From Accumulibacter sp. (GTDB taxonomy: Bacteria; Pseudomonadota; Gammaproteobacteria; Burkholderiales; Rhodocyclaceae), in assembly GCF_023806565.1 (NCBI RefSeq), contig NZ_JAMTDV010000004.1:1-52371 (forward strand): DNA of 52,371 bases, read 5' to 3'. Shown piece after piece: positions 25,478-35,653 of this stretch. The position numbers and the translations under genes are program-made. The stretch's first letter is position 1; each line of letters begins with the position of its first letter. The notes under the pieces were generated by a model. It was given only the letters and a program-made list of their open reading frames with translations, was not told where the DNA came from and did no database searches.

Positions 25478-26164
25478 ATGCCCGAACCCGCCTATTTCGC
25501 CCTGCTGCTGATCGGCCTGCTGGGCGGCCCCCACTGCGTCGCGATGTGCGGCGGGATCGTCGGTGCCCTGGCGATGGGCACGGCGGCGCGCCTCTCGCTG
25601 CACCTCGCGTACAACTGCGGCCGCATCGCCAGCTATGCGCTTGCCGGCGCCGTCGCCGGCGGCATCGGCCAGGCCGGCATGGCGCTGGCCGGTCCGTTGC
25701 CGCTGCGCACTTTCCTCTATCTGCTCGCCAATCTGATGCTGGTCGCACTCGGCCTTTACCTCATCGGCGTGACGCGTGCCCTCGCCTTCAGCGAGCGCTG
25801 CGGTCAGAAATTGTGGCGTCATCTGCAACCGCTGACCCGTCGCTATCTTCCCGCACGTAGAGTGGCACAGGCCTTTCCGCTCGGTCTGCTGTGGGGCTGG
25901 CTGCCCTGCGGTCTGGTCTATAGCGCGTTGGCGACCGCCCTGACCAGCGGTTCCGCCTGGCGCGGCGCCGGCATGATGCTGGCCTTCGGCGCCGGCACCC
26001 TGCCCAACCTCTTGCTCGCCGGCCTGCTCGCGGCCCGCCTGCAGGCGTATGCACGCATGCCGGCGGTACGCGTGGCAGCCGGCCTGCTCATTCTCGCTTT
26101 CGGCGCCTGGGGACTGTTCGTCGGTTCCGGACTGGCGCCTCGGCTCCTGCACGGCGGGCAATGA
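25478..26164 (+). CDS. TauE/SafE-like membrane protein (COG2836 type)
   Basis: This encodes a 228-residue protein with about six hydrophobic helices. The first helix carries [19 protein letters not shown], the signature of the COG2836 group, with a Cys-Gly pair and His that could handle copper. A second conserved segment is [16 protein letters not shown]. In pseudomonads such a gene lies between ccoGHIS and hemN/anr, where it is linked to cytochrome cbb3 oxidase maturation and copper delivery. The order hemN, this gene, copper ATPase here is equivalent. It overlaps the ATPase start by four bases. Confidence 0.82.
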   Translation: MPEPAYFALLLIGLLGGPHCVAMCGGIVGALAMGTAARLSLHLAYNCGRIASYALAGAVAGGIGQAGMALAGPLPLRTFLYLLANLMLVALGLYLIGVTRALAFSERCGQKLWRHLQPLTRRYLPARRVAQAFPLGLLWGWLPCGLVYSALATALTSGSAWRGAGMMLAFGAGTLPNLLLAGLLAARLQAYARMPAVRVAAGLLILAFGAWGLFVGSGLAPRLLHGGQ

Positions 26165-28641
26165 GTCAGGCGATGTCGGGCGACTCCGCCAGCGAGCTTC
26201 GGCGCCTCGATCTGCCGATCGCCGGCATAAGTTGCGCAGCGTGTGCGATACGCATCGAGCGAGTGCTCGGACGGTTGCCGGGCGTCACCGCCAGCGTCAA
26301 TCTGGCAAGCGAGCGCGCACTGGTCGAGATCTCTTCTCCGCAGACGAGTGCGCAGCAGATCGTCACGGCGATCGAACAGGCGGGTTTCAGTGTCCCCTCG
26401 ACCACGCTCGAAGTGGCCATCGAAGGCATGAGCTGCGCCGCCTGCTCGACTCGCGTCGAAAAGCTGCTCAACCGGCTGCCGGGAGTTGCAGCGACGGTGA
26501 ACCTGGCGAACGAACGCGCGAGCATCCGCTACCGTCCCGGTGTCGTCTCGCCTGCCCTGCTGCTCGCCACGATCGAGCGTGCCGGTTTCCGCGGGCGACT
26601 GGCCGACGACCCGACGCGTGCCGACGAGCAGGCGAGAAAGGCCGCGAAACGACGGAGCGAGCTGCGTCGTTTCTGGCTCTCGACGGCGCTGACGCTGCCA
26701 CTCGCCGCGCAGATGCTGGCCATGTTCGAGCCCGGCGGACAGCACCACGACCTGCTGCCGCGCTGGTGGCAACTGCTGCTGGCGACGCCGGTGCAGTTCT
26801 GGATCGGCTGGCGTTTTTACGACGGTGCCTGGAAGGCATTGCGTGGTGGCGGTGCAAACATGGACGTGCTGGTGGCACTCGGCACGAGCATGGCCTACGG
26901 CTTCAGCCTGGTGGTCACCGTGTTCGGTGCCAACAGCCTGCACGTCTATTTCGAAGCGTCTGCGGCAGTGATCACTCTGGTCCTGCTCGGCAAGCTGCTC
27001 GAAGCGAATGCCAAGGCGAAGACCACCGAAGCGATCGCCGCGCTGATCCGGCTGCAACCGAGAACCGCGCGTGTCGAGCGTGACGGGCGACTGATCGAGA
27101 TCGATGCGGCCCTGCTCGTTCCGGGTGACGTCTTCCTCGTCCGTCCCGGCGATGGCGTGCCGGTCGATGGCGAGGTCATCGACGGTTCGTCGAGCGTCAA
27201 CGAGGCGATGCTTACCGGCGAGAGCATGCCGGTTGCCAAGCACCGCGGCGACCGTGTGTTTGCTGCCACGGCCAACGGCGAGGGTGTGCTGCGCTGCCGG
27301 GCTACCGGCGTCGGCGAGCACACGCTGCTGGCGGGGATCGTGCGCATGGTGGCCGAGGCGCAAGGATCGAAGGCGCCCGTGCAGAAACTCGCCGATCGCA
27401 TATCCGCAATCTTCGTGCCGATCGTCTGCGCCGTCGCCCTGCTCACCCTGATCGGCTGGTGGGCCTTCGCTGGTGTTTTCAGTACGGCGCTGATCAATGC
27501 CGTCGCCGTGCTGGTGATCGCCTGTCCTTGCGCACTCGGACTGGCGACACCTACCGCGATCATGGTCGCCAGCGGCCGCGGCGCCGCCGCCGGCATCCTG
27601 GTGAAGAACGCCGAGGCGCTCGAACGTGCGGAGAAGGTCAAGGTACTGGCCGTCGACAAGACGGGCACGCTGACGCGCGGAGAGCCCACGGTGACCGATC
27701 TTGTTGCCCTGGGTACGTCGGCGGACGAAGCGCTGGCCCTGGCCGCGGGTCTCGAGCAGGCTTCGGAGCACCCGCTCGCGCGTGCCATCCTGCAGCAGGC
27801 GCAGGCGCGTGGGGTGACGCTGCCGGCAGTCGGAGAATTCCGGGCGATTCCGGGACGCGGCGTCGAAGGAGTGGTCGCCGGCCGGCGGCTGCGGCTGGCC
27901 GCAGCGGACGGCGCTACCCGCGTTGTCGCAGAGGGCCTGGTCGAAGAGTTGCAGCGTTCGGGCAAGACCGTCGTCGTGTTGACCGAAATGGCTGCCCGGA
28001 GCACTGCCGGCGAGGTCGATTCCGGACCCGACGAGATCGCCCTGGCGTTGCTGGGGATTGCCGATCCTCTTCGCGACAGCTCAAGGATCGCCGTTGCGCG
28101 CCTGCGGGCGATGGGCATCCGCGTCGTGATGCTGACTGGCGACCACGCCGCCACCGCCGCCGTGATCGCCGACGAGCTTGGCATCGACGATTTCCACGCC
28201 GGCGTCCTCCCCGGCGACAAGACCGCGGCGGTCGAAGCGCTGAAAGCCGATGGGGCGCCGGTGGCGATGGTCGGCGACGGCATCAACGACGCTCCGGCGC
28301 TGGCGGCGGCCGACGTCAGCTTCGCCATCGGCGCCGGCTCCGACGCTGCGATCCAGGCTGCCGACATTACGCTGGTACGCAGCGATCTGGGCGGCATCGT
28401 CGATGCCATCCTGCTTTCCCGTGCGACCCTGCGGAAAATCAGGCAGAATCTGTTCTGCGCTTTCCTCTACAATGTGCTCGGCATCCCGCTGGCGGCCCTG
28501 GGCATGCTCAGCCCGGTGATTGCCGGAGCCGCGATGGCAATGAGTTCGGTCTCGGTAGTTTCCAATTCGTTGCTGCTCAGGCGCTGGCGCCCGGGCGGCC
28601 GTCCGGGCCCGCAACCGGACGTGGCGGGAAGCCGGGCGTGA
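26161..28641 (+). CDS. Copper-translocating P1B-type ATPase (CopA/CcoI)
   Basis: This encodes an 826-residue P-type ATPase with two N-terminal metal-binding HMA domains ([10 protein letters not shown] near residue 21, [10 protein letters not shown] near 89). The machinery then follows in order: TGES actuator loop, [12 protein letters not shown] transport site, [11 protein letters not shown] phosphorylation site, SEHPLARAI nucleotide contact and [10 protein letters not shown] hinge. A final helix with [12 protein letters not shown] is the Cu(I) MxxSS signature. It pumps Cu(I) out of the cytoplasm. Position after hemN and a COG2836 gene favours a CcoI-like role in cbb3 oxidase assembly, while the adjacent CopZ favours CopA-type detoxification. 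The sequence does not decide. Confidence 0.93.
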   Translation: MSQAMSGDSASELRRLDLPIAGISCAACAIRIERVLGRLPGVTASVNLASERALVEISSPQTSAQQIVTAIEQAGFSVPSTTLEVAIEGMSCAACSTRVEKLLNRLPGVAATVNLANERASIRYRPGVVSPALLLATIERAGFRGRLADDPTRADEQARKAAKRRSELRRFWLSTALTLPLAAQMLAMFEPGGQHHDLLPRWWQLLLATPVQFWIGWRFYDGAWKALRGGGANMDVLVALGTSMAYGFSLVVTVFGANSLHVYFEASAAVITLVLLGKLLEANAKAKTTEAIAALIRLQPRTARVERDGRLIEIDAALLVPGDVFLVRPGDGVPVDGEVIDGSSSVNEAMLTGESMPVAKHRGDRVFAATANGEGVLRCRATGVGEHTLLAGIVRMVAEAQGSKAPVQKLADRISAIFVPIVCAVALLTLIGWWAFAGVFSTALINAVAVLVIACPCALGLATPTAIMVASGRGAAAGILVKNAEALERAEKVKVLAVDKTGTLTRGEPTVTDLVALGTSADEALALAAGLEQASEHPLARAILQQAQARGVTLPAVGEFRAIPGRGVEGVVAGRRLRLAAADGATRVVAEGLVEELQRSGKTVVVLTEMAARSTAGEVDSGPDEIALALLGIADPLRDSSRIAVARLRAMGIRVVMLTGDHAATAAVIADELGIDDFHAGVLPGDKTAAVEALKADGAPVAMVGDGINDAPALAAADVSFAIGAGSDAAIQAADITLVRSDLGGIVDAILLSRATLRKIRQNLFCAFLYNVLGIPLAALGMLSPVIAGAAMAMSSVSVVSNSLLLRRWRPGGRPGPQPDVAGSRA

Positions 28642-28679
28642 TGCCGCCGCCGATACAAGAAGAAGAGAGGTTCCGTCTG

Positions 28680-28895
28680 ATGGAAAGAATCGTGGTCTCG
28701 GTCGTGGGGATGAATTGCCAGCGCTGCGTGCAGAGTGTGACCAGCGCCCTCGAGGCGTTGCCCGGAGTCGAGGAGGTGATAGTGTCCCTGGCGACCGGAG
28801 TCGCCAGCGTCGCCTGCGACTCCACTCAGGTGAGTGCCGCCGACCTGCGCCGAGCAATCGAGGACGCGGGATTCGACGCTCCGGGCGGCACCTAG
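28680..28895 (+). CDS. CopZ-like copper chaperone
   Basis: This encodes a 71-residue single HMA domain with the metal motif GMNCQRC (Cys13 and Cys16). It carries Cu(I) in the cytoplasm and would hand it to the HMA domains of the ATPase just upstream. The ATG at 28680 gives the usual length for CopZ/Atx1, and GAAGAGAGG precedes it. The 38-base gap from the ATPase stop and same strand suggest co-transcription. The motif has Gln-Arg in place of the commoner His-Cys or Ala-Ala between the cysteines, which is within family variation. Confidence 0.9.
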   Translation: MERIVVSVVGMNCQRCVQSVTSALEALPGVEEVIVSLATGVASVACDSTQVSAADLRRAIEDAGFDAPGGT

Positions 28896-28937
28896 GCTGC
28901 CGCTTGCCGCATCCTGCAACTGTCCTGACGAAGAAAA

Positions 28938-30050
28938 ATGTCGAGAAGAAAGACGAAGTCCGAGCAGCCTGCTGTGCCGGGAGTGGCACCGGGTGAAGTG
29001 ATCCGGCTGACGCAGTTCTCCCACGGTGGCGGCTGCGGCTGCAAGATCGCTCCGCGCGTACTTGAACAGATCCTCGCCAAGACGACGTCGGCGATCGTCC
29101 CACCGCAACTGCTGGTGGGCATCGAAACCAGCGATGACGCGGCGGTCTACCAGGTCAACGCGGAACAGGCGCTGATTGCCACGACCGACTTCTTCATGCC
29201 GATCGTCGACGATCCGTTCGACTTTGGCCGCATTGCGGCGACCAACGCCCTGTCGGACGTCTATGCCATGGGTGGCGTACCGCTTCTGGCGCTGGCCGTG
29301 GTCGGCATGCCGGTCGAGCGATTGCCGCTGGAAACGATCCAGCGGATTCTCGAGGGCGGCGAGTCGATCTGTACCCAGGCTCGCATCCCGATTGCCGGAG
29401 GACACACCATCGACTCGGTCGAGCCGATTTACGGCCTCGTCGCCATCGGTCTGGTCCATCCCGAAAATATCAAGCGAAACGCAGGCGCCCGCCCCGGTGA
29501 CAAGCTGATTCTCGGCAAGGCGCTGGGAGTCGGCTTCTTCAGCGCTGCACAGAAAAAAGGACTGTTGTCCGCAGCCGGCTACGCGGCCCTGGTCGACTCG
29601 ACGACGCAGCTCAACACGCCGGGACGCTCGCTCGCCTGCCTCGCCGGTGTACACGCGATGACCGACGTGACCGGGTTCGGTCTGCTCGGACACCTGGTCG
29701 AAATCTGCAAGGCGTCCACCGTCGCCGCGGTGATCGACTACTCGGCACTACCGCTGCTGCCCAACGCCCTGGATTACGCGGCCAAGGGTTGCGTCACCGG
29801 CGCTTCTGCGCGCAACTGGGCGAGCTATGGCGAGCACGTCTCGCTCCAGAAGAGGCAGTTCGGCGACCTCGAGCAGGCGCTGCTGACCGACCCGCAGACC
29901 AGCGGCGGGCTGCTCGTCGCTTGCGCGCCGGAAGTGGTCACCGAAGTCCTCGCGATCTTTCTGCAGGAGGGTTTCGACCACGCGACCGTCATCGGCGAGA
30001 TCGTCGTCGGCAAGCCACAGGTATCCGTGGTCAGGAGTACGGCCGCCTGA
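28938..30050 (+). CDS. selD: Selenide, water dikinase SelD
   Basis: This encodes a 370-residue enzyme that makes selenophosphate from selenide and ATP, the selenium donor for selenocysteine and selenouridine. The active-site loop is HGGGCGCKIAP with Cys33 and Lys36, so this is the Cys form and not a selenocysteine form. ATP-binding elements IETSDDAAVY, ALSDVYAMGG and GHTIDSVEP are present. The frame ends with the usual TDPQTSGGLLVA motif. It follows copZ by 42 bases and may be read through from the copper genes. selA, selB and selU are not in the window. Confidence 0.94.
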   Translation: MSRRKTKSEQPAVPGVAPGEVIRLTQFSHGGGCGCKIAPRVLEQILAKTTSAIVPPQLLVGIETSDDAAVYQVNAEQALIATTDFFMPIVDDPFDFGRIAATNALSDVYAMGGVPLLALAVVGMPVERLPLETIQRILEGGESICTQARIPIAGGHTIDSVEPIYGLVAIGLVHPENIKRNAGARPGDKLILGKALGVGFFSAAQKKGLLSAAGYAALVDSTTQLNTPGRSLACLAGVHAMTDVTGFGLLGHLVEICKASTVAAVIDYSALPLLPNALDYAAKGCVTGASARNWASYGEHVSLQKRQFGDLEQALLTDPQTSGGLLVACAPEVVTEVLAIFLQEGFDHATVIGEIVVGKPQVSVVRSTAA

Positions 30051-30077
30051 GCCCGTGCTGGCCGCCGCTCCGTAGAA

Positions 30078-30755
30078 CTACGGGTGGCGCTTGCGTGCCA
30101 CGCCGAAAGCGAACAGCGAAATGGCGAACAGCGCGTAGGTGGCCGGCTCGGGGACCGTCGTCGCCAGGCCGTCGCTCGCACTGAAGGTGGTGAAGCCGGG
30201 TGCACCCGGCGCACGGAACTGCGCCTGCTGGTCGCCATCGCAGCAATGTTCGAGACCATAGATCTGGAGCACGTGATTGCCGGCCGCCAGACTCGCCGTG
30301 TAGTCGAAATACTGGCTGGGATCGTTATAGGACCCGGCCCACCACATGTCATTGGACTTGAAACCGAGGGCGACACCGTCGAGGAAGACCGCGCCGCCGT
30401 TGCCGAAGTCGGTTCCCGCACGGAATTCCCAGATCCCGGCCTGCCCGGCAGTTACGCCGAAGGTGACCGTGAAGTCGAAAGCGATATCCGTGGACGAGCC
30501 GCCGGCGAACAGGCCGTGGTTCGTAATATGATCAAAGACCGACGGAGAGGCATGGCCATAGCCCGCCGTTGCGGTAGCAACCGCCGCCTCGACGACGCTC
30601 TGGTAACTGGCCGCACTGCCCTGCGCTCCCGCCGTCGACTTGCCGGTCGTAACCTCAATCGTGCTCGCCTGGGCACTACCTGCCGACACTGCCAGCGCAG
30701 ACACGACGATACCGGTGATCATCTTTCCGTTGATCCGTTGCATCATGGTTTTCAC
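30078..30755 (-). CDS. PEP-CTERM protein with CC-G motif
   Basis: This encodes a 225-residue exported protein. It has a signal peptide (MITGIVVSALAVSAGSAQA), a beta-rich domain with a GLEHCCDGDQQ element that fits the CCXG family of PEP-CTERM proteins, and a PEP-CTERM tail (TVPEPATYALFAISLFAFG with an ARKRH anchor). The GTG at 30755 is chosen because AAGGAG stands five bases before it; ATG codons at 30746 and 30743 are alternatives. Exosortase processing and placement at the cell surface or in the matrix are expected. It stands 28 bases from the convergent selD stop. Its biochemical function is not recognised. Confidence 0.85.
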   Translation of the reverse strand: MKTMMQRINGKMITGIVVSALAVSAGSAQASTIEVTTGKSTAGAQGSAASYQSVVEAAVATATAGYGHASPSVFDHITNHGLFAGGSSTDIAFDFTVTFGVTAGQAGIWEFRAGTDFGNGGAVFLDGVALGFKSNDMWWAGSYNDPSQYFDYTASLAAGNHVLQIYGLEHCCDGDQQAQFRAPGAPGFTTFSASDGLATTVPEPATYALFAISLFAFGVARKRHP

Positions 30756-30966
30756 TATTGCTCCTTGGTTCAGTTTCGCGGAATGTTTGCGGAGGTACAG
30801 CAAGACGCGTGTGCTGCTGGCTGCAACCCAAAGTTTCGTGAACACGGACGCATTGGAACATCGGAGCGACGCAGGCCTTGTGCGATTCCTCACGTTGCTC
30901 ATCACATGCTCATGGAAAACCCCACGCTCTTCCCGAAACTCCTTTTCTCCCCCGGGGTAAGCGGGC

Positions 30967-32037
30967 CTAGCCAATTACCGCAACGGCCTTGATTTGCGCC
31001 CATACCGCCTTGCCGGCCACCAGTCCGAGTGCGGCCGCGGAGCGTCTGGTCACGCGTGCGACGATGGTGGTCTCTCCAACCTGCAGGCGGACGAGGGCGA
31101 GGGCGGGATGCCACTCCCCGGCCAGTTCCAGAACTCTGGCCGGCAAGCAGTTCATGATGCTCATGCCTTCGCATCGTTCGAGCGCAATGCTGACGTCCCG
31201 CGCCAGGATGCGGACCCTGACGCGTTTTCCGGAAAGATGTCCGCAACTCCGGACCCAGAGACTGCCGCCTCCGAATTCGACGCGATCTAGGCTCCAGCAC
31301 TCATCGATTTCTGCGACCGTGGCCTCGAGTACGACGCCAGCGTCCTCGCCGAGACGGATCGGCAGGTCGACACGCGAAAGCGTTTCCGCCAGAGGCCCGG
31401 CCGCGACGATCCGGCCAGCGTCGAGGACGACGAGATGATCGGCGAGACGGGCGACCTCGTCCGGCGCGTGACTGACGTAGATCACCGGGATCTCGAGTTC
31501 GTCACGCAGCCGTTCGAGATAGGGAAGGAACTCCTGTTTGCGCGCCACGTCGAGCGCAGCCAGTGGCTCATCGAGCAGGAGCAGGCGGGGGCTGGTGAGA
31601 AGTGCACGCGCGATCGCCACGCGTTGCCGTTCGCCGCCGGACAACGTCCCTGGTTCGCGCTGCAGCAACCGCGCGATGCCGAGCAATTCCACCACGCGCT
31701 CAACGGACTGCGCGCGTGCCGTTTCCGGGACCCGCGATCGGCCATACTCCAGATTGCGGCGCACGGACAAATGGGGAAAGAGATTCGCGTCCTGGAAGAC
31801 GTAGCCCAAAGGTCGCCGATGCGTTGGCAGAAAATGATCATCGTCCTGCCACGGCTCGCCGTCGACGAACAGGCGACCACGCGCGGCCCTCGTCAAGCCG
31901 GCAATGCAACGCAGAAGCGTCGTCTTTCCGCAACCTGAAGGTCCGAAGAGAGCCGTCACGCCTCGACTGGGCAAGCAGACATCGACGGCCAGAGAAAATC
32001 CCGGGTACGACAGCTCGAAATGCGCGTCGATCGTCAT
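30967..32037 (-). CDS. modC: Molybdate ABC transporter ATP-binding protein ModC
   Basis: This encodes a 356-residue ABC ATPase with a C-terminal molybdate-binding (TOBE) domain. Walker A is GPSGCGKTT near residue 32, the Q loop [13 protein letters not shown], the signature [15 protein letters not shown] and Walker [13 protein letters not shown]. The TOBE part begins near residue 285 ([14 protein letters not shown]), as in ModC proteins that sense cytoplasmic molybdate. It powers uptake through ModB. The ATG at 32037 overlaps the modB stop (ATGA). The longer upstream frame lies inside modB and is ignored. Confidence 0.94.
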   Translation of the reverse strand: MTIDAHFELSYPGFSLAVDVCLPSRGVTALFGPSGCGKTTLLRCIAGLTRAARGRLFVDGEPWQDDDHFLPTHRRPLGYVFQDANLFPHLSVRRNLEYGRSRVPETARAQSVERVVELLGIARLLQREPGTLSGGERQRVAIARALLTSPRLLLLDEPLAALDVARKQEFLPYLERLRDELEIPVIYVSHAPDEVARLADHLVVLDAGRIVAAGPLAETLSRVDLPIRLGEDAGVVLEATVAEIDECWSLDRVEFGGGSLWVRSCGHLSGKRVRVRILARDVSIALERCEGMSIMNCLPARVLELAGEWHPALALVRLQVGETTIVARVTRRSAAALGLVAGKAVWAQIKAVAVIG

Positions 32038-32705
32038 TGCGTGCGATTTCCGCCCCGCGCGTACAGCACGAGCAGCACCAGGAACGAGAAGGCGAGCATG
32101 CCGCCCGCGAGCCAGTGGGCATTCGCGTATTCCATCGCTTCCACATGGTTGTAGATCGCCATCGACAGGACCTGCGTCCTGCCCGGGATGTTGCCGCCGA
32201 TCATCAGGACGACGCCGAATTCGCCGACCGTGTGCGCGAAGCCGAGCACCGCTGCCGTGGCGATCCCTGGTCTGGCGAGCGGAAGCGCGACTGTGAAAAA
32301 CGCATCGAGCGGCGATGCTCGCAAGGTGGCCGCCGCTTCGAGCGGTCGTTCGCCAAGCGCGGAAAATGCCTGCTGGATTGGCTGCACGACGAAGGGTGTC
32401 GAATAGATCATCGACGCCACCACCAGGCCTGGAAAACTGAACGGGAGCAGACCCAGACCGAGGAATTCCGTAAGGCGCCCGACCAGCCCCTGCGGGCCGA
32501 GCAGCACCAGCAGATAAAAGCCGAGGACTGCCGGCGGCAGGACCAGCGGCAGGGTCGTGGCGGCGCCCACGATGCTCTTCAACGGCGAACGGGTTTGCGC
32601 CAGCCACCAGGCCAGCGGCGTCCCCAGAATCAGCAGCAGCACCGTGGTGAGGCCAGCGAGCTTGATCGTCAGGGCGATCGCGGCGACGTCGGTTGAACTC
32701 AGCAT
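32034..32705 (-). CDS. modB: Molybdate ABC transporter permease ModB
   Basis: This encodes a 223-residue inner-membrane permease with five or six hydrophobic helices. The EAA loop that docks on ModC is visible as [27 protein letters not shown], here described by its EAA...G core near residues 145-165. The [12 protein letters not shown] and [15 protein letters not shown] segments are typical of ModB. It forms the molybdate channel with ModC. ATG 32705 lies 123 bases after modA; the overlap with modC indicates coupling. Confidence 0.94.
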   Translation of the reverse strand: MLSSTDVAAIALTIKLAGLTTVLLLILGTPLAWWLAQTRSPLKSIVGAATTLPLVLPPAVLGFYLLVLLGPQGLVGRLTEFLGLGLLPFSFPGLVVASMIYSTPFVVQPIQQAFSALGERPLEAAATLRASPLDAFFTVALPLARPGIATAAVLGFAHTVGEFGVVLMIGGNIPGRTQVLSMAIYNHVEAMEYANAHWLAGGMLAFSFLVLLVLYARGGNRTQ

Positions 32706-32828
32706 CGCGAATCCGTCTTCTGCAGTACAGCAGTGTCATCATGCGGGGGCGCCCGGCACGACGGCGCAAGCGCCACGGGGTCGGAAAAGCATCGAGGCAA
32801 ACGTATTCGGGAGGTTCGCATCGCGCCG

Positions 32829-33602
<774 letters not shown>

Positions 33603-33818
33603 TCAATGTATCGAGACGAGAAAAAACGCGCGATACCTTGCATGGCAACCGGTGACACCGATGACAATCGCTGGGCGGGTTCGTAGCTCTTCCCGGGTCG
33701 TCAAGGCATAGGCGAGATCGTTGATCGCCCTGCCGTTCGCCCCATTCCCTGCCCTTTTCCTGCCAGCGGGAGGTCCGGCCAGCACGGGTTGCGCCCAAGA
33801 GATTTCCCGTTGGCTGGC

Positions 33819-34430
33819 CTAGCCCAGCAACCCACGCTGCTCGACAAAGGCGATGATCTCCGGCAAGCCCTGCCCCGTCTTCATGTTGCTGAAGACGAAC
33901 GGCCGCTCGCCGCGCATGCGCCGGGCGTCGTGCTCCATCACCTGCAGCGACGCACCGACGAAAGGCGCCAGATCGGTCTTGTTGATCACCAGGAGGTCCG
34001 ACTTGGTGATCCCGGGCCCGCCCTTGCGCGGGATCTTGTCGCCTGCGGCGACGTCGATCACGTAGATCGTCAGGTCGGAGAGTTCCGGGCTGAAGGTGGC
34101 GGCGAGGTTGTCGCCACCGGATTCGACGAACACGATTTCGATGTCCGGGAAAGCAGCCGTCAGGCGGCTGACTGCTTCCAGGTTGATCGATGCGTCCTCG
34201 CGAATCGCGGTATGCGGGCAGCCGCCGGTTTCGACACCGAGGATGCGCTCCTGCGGCAGCGCTGCATGCTGAACCAGGAACTTCGCGTCTTCCGCGGTGT
34301 AGATGTCGTTGGTCACGACGCCGAGGCTGTAGCGATCACGCAGCGCCAGGCAGAGGGCCAGGGTGAGTGCGGTCTTGCCGGAGCCGACCGGACCTCCGAT
34401 GCCGATGCGCAATGCGGGACGACGGTTCAT
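33819..34430 (-). CDS. ureG: Urease accessory GTPase UreG
   Basis: This encodes a 203-residue SIMIBI-class GTPase that drives GTP-dependent nickel insertion into urease with UreD, UreE and UreF. P-loop [13 protein letters not shown] lies near residue 10, the nickel site is the CPH motif in [13 protein letters not shown], and the switch [15 protein letters not shown] and base-recognition NKTDLAPFV are conserved. ATG 34430 is used; the longer open frame runs back into ureF. It is last in the ure operon, 16 bases after ureF. Confidence 0.96.
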   Translation of the reverse strand: MNRRPALRIGIGGPVGSGKTALTLALCLALRDRYSLGVVTNDIYTAEDAKFLVQHAALPQERILGVETGGCPHTAIREDASINLEAVSRLTAAFPDIEIVFVESGGDNLAATFSPELSDLTIYVIDVAAGDKIPRKGGPGITKSDLLVINKTDLAPFVGASLQVMEHDARRMRGERPFVFSNMKTGQGLPEIIAFVEQRGLLG

Positions 34431-34446
34431 GTGAGTTTGCTTTCTG

Positions 34447-35118
34447 TCAGGATCGGAAAAGTCTCGCATACTGCGTTTCGTGACGGCTGGACGCCAGCGC
34501 GAAACCGGGAGCGAGGTTGCTCCAGCGCTCCTCCGGCAGATCGAGAGCCGCAAGGGCGAGCGCCGGAAGGCGAGCGCCAAGCGTCAGCATCAGACGCTGC
34601 CCGGCGGTCTGACCCAGGGGTACCGCCTTGAGTGCGGCCATCACCTGGTTTTCGCACCAGGACCAGAGATAAGCGGTCAGCGAATGCTCGGGGTCGATTG
34701 CCCAGACGGCAGCCGCCAGCGCCCAGCCGGCAGGAAAAGTAATTTCCTGCGGCACAGCGCAGGCCGGCGGCAGCGCAGAAGCGCCGAGATCGTGCAACAG
34801 GCAGCGCAGCGAGTAGCCCATCTGCAGCGTTTCGGCACGCAGTTCGGACGACTCGCGACTGGCCAGGAAGTCGGCGTTCAGGCGTTCGACTTCGCCCGCG
34901 TCGGCGGCCATCCACGCTCGCTGCAGACTGGCCGTCAGCGGGGCTTCGAAACGGCCGACGGCATTCGCCAACAGTCCGCCGATCCAATCCAGCGCAGTCG
35001 CCTCATCGCCTACCCGGCCCGCTTCGACCGCCCATTCGAGCCCTTGGGAGTAGGTGTAGGCGCCCACCGGCAGCGCCGGACTGGCGAGTTGCAGCAGGCG
35101 CGCCAAGGCCAGGCTCAC
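34447..35118 (-). CDS. ureF: Urease accessory protein UreF
   Basis: This encodes a 223-residue all-helical protein that joins UreD and UreG on apo-urease and gates GTP hydrolysis during nickel loading. The N-terminal [25 protein letters not shown] is the family signature (PxGxxxxSxGLE). The C-terminal tail, needed in studied UreFs to bind UreG, ends in [14 protein letters not shown]. The start is GTG at 35118, overlapping the ureE stop (GTGA), a sign of coupling. Confidence 0.94.
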   Translation of the reverse strand: MSLALARLLQLASPALPVGAYTYSQGLEWAVEAGRVGDEATALDWIGGLLANAVGRFEAPLTASLQRAWMAADAGEVERLNADFLASRESSELRAETLQMGYSLRCLLHDLGASALPPACAVPQEITFPAGWALAAAVWAIDPEHSLTAYLWSWCENQVMAALKAVPLGQTAGQRLMLTLGARLPALALAALDLPEERWSNLAPGFALASSRHETQYARLFRS

Positions 35119-35651
35119 TTGAACTCGTGAATCCTCGCCGGCGAACTCTGCGCGCCATCAGCCGGATGGCGTGTACTACCCGCCGTCGCTGCTCGTGCCG
35201 GGCGGTAGTCGTGGGCGCCAGTGTGCGCGTGCGCAGCGTAGGCGCCGCCTTCGGGATCGAACGGCGCCTCGACTTCGGTGACCGTACAGCCGAGTCCGAG
35301 CAGCATCTCGGCGAGAACGTGATCCGGCTGCAGGCGCAGGCAGCCCTCGGCAAGCTGCACCGGCACATGCCGGTTGCCCAGATGGTAGGCGGCACGAATG
35401 AGCTGCAAGGTGTCGTCGGTGCGCACTTCGAGCAGCGCTTCGGCTGCCGCCTCGATGGCGACGACGCGACCGCTGCCGGTCCGCAAGCGGTCTCCGTGAC
35501 GAAGCACGGTGCCTGCCGGAAAGACGTAGCCCAATTCCTCGCCGCCGACCAGGACGACGCGCTGCCGGCTTCTGCAGCGGGCGTCGTAAGCAAGCACCAG
35601 GCGGTCGCTGGCAGGAGTATCCCGGTCGGCGAAGGTCTCGGCAATCAGCAT
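35115..35651 (-). CDS. ureE: Urease nickel metallochaperone UreE
   Basis: This encodes a 178-residue nickel chaperone. The N-terminal peptide-binding domain (residues about 1-70) precedes the metal-binding domain with YHLGNRHVPVQL, which carries the interfacial nickel His, and HDYRPAR. Histidines near the C-terminus (AAHAHTGAHDYR) give extra metal ligands, fewer than the long His tail of Klebsiella UreE. ATG 35651 is two bases from the ureC stop. The open frame extends upstream inside ureC and is not real. Confidence 0.93.
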   Translation of the reverse strand: MLIAETFADRDTPASDRLVLAYDARCRSRQRVVLVGGEELGYVFPAGTVLRHGDRLRTGSGRVVAIEAAAEALLEVRTDDTLQLIRAAYHLGNRHVPVQLAEGCLRLQPDHVLAEMLLGLGCTVTEVEAPFDPEGGAYAAHAHTGAHDYRPARAATAGSTRHPADGAQSSPARIHEFK

Positions 35652-35653
35652 CG

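Noticed and set aside
24194-27771. Long minus-strand frames (655 and 617 codons)
   Set aside because: They are antisense to hemN, the TauE/SafE-like gene and the copper ATPase, which carry clear catalytic motifs.
28938-30050. Selenocysteine in SelD
   Set aside because: The active-site loop reads Gly-Cys-Gly-Cys-Lys with ordinary Cys codons and there is no in-frame TGA.
30756-30966. Sigma-54 promoter before the CC-G PEP-CTERM gene
   Set aside because: The best candidate (near 30800, minus strand) lacks the -24 GG pair.
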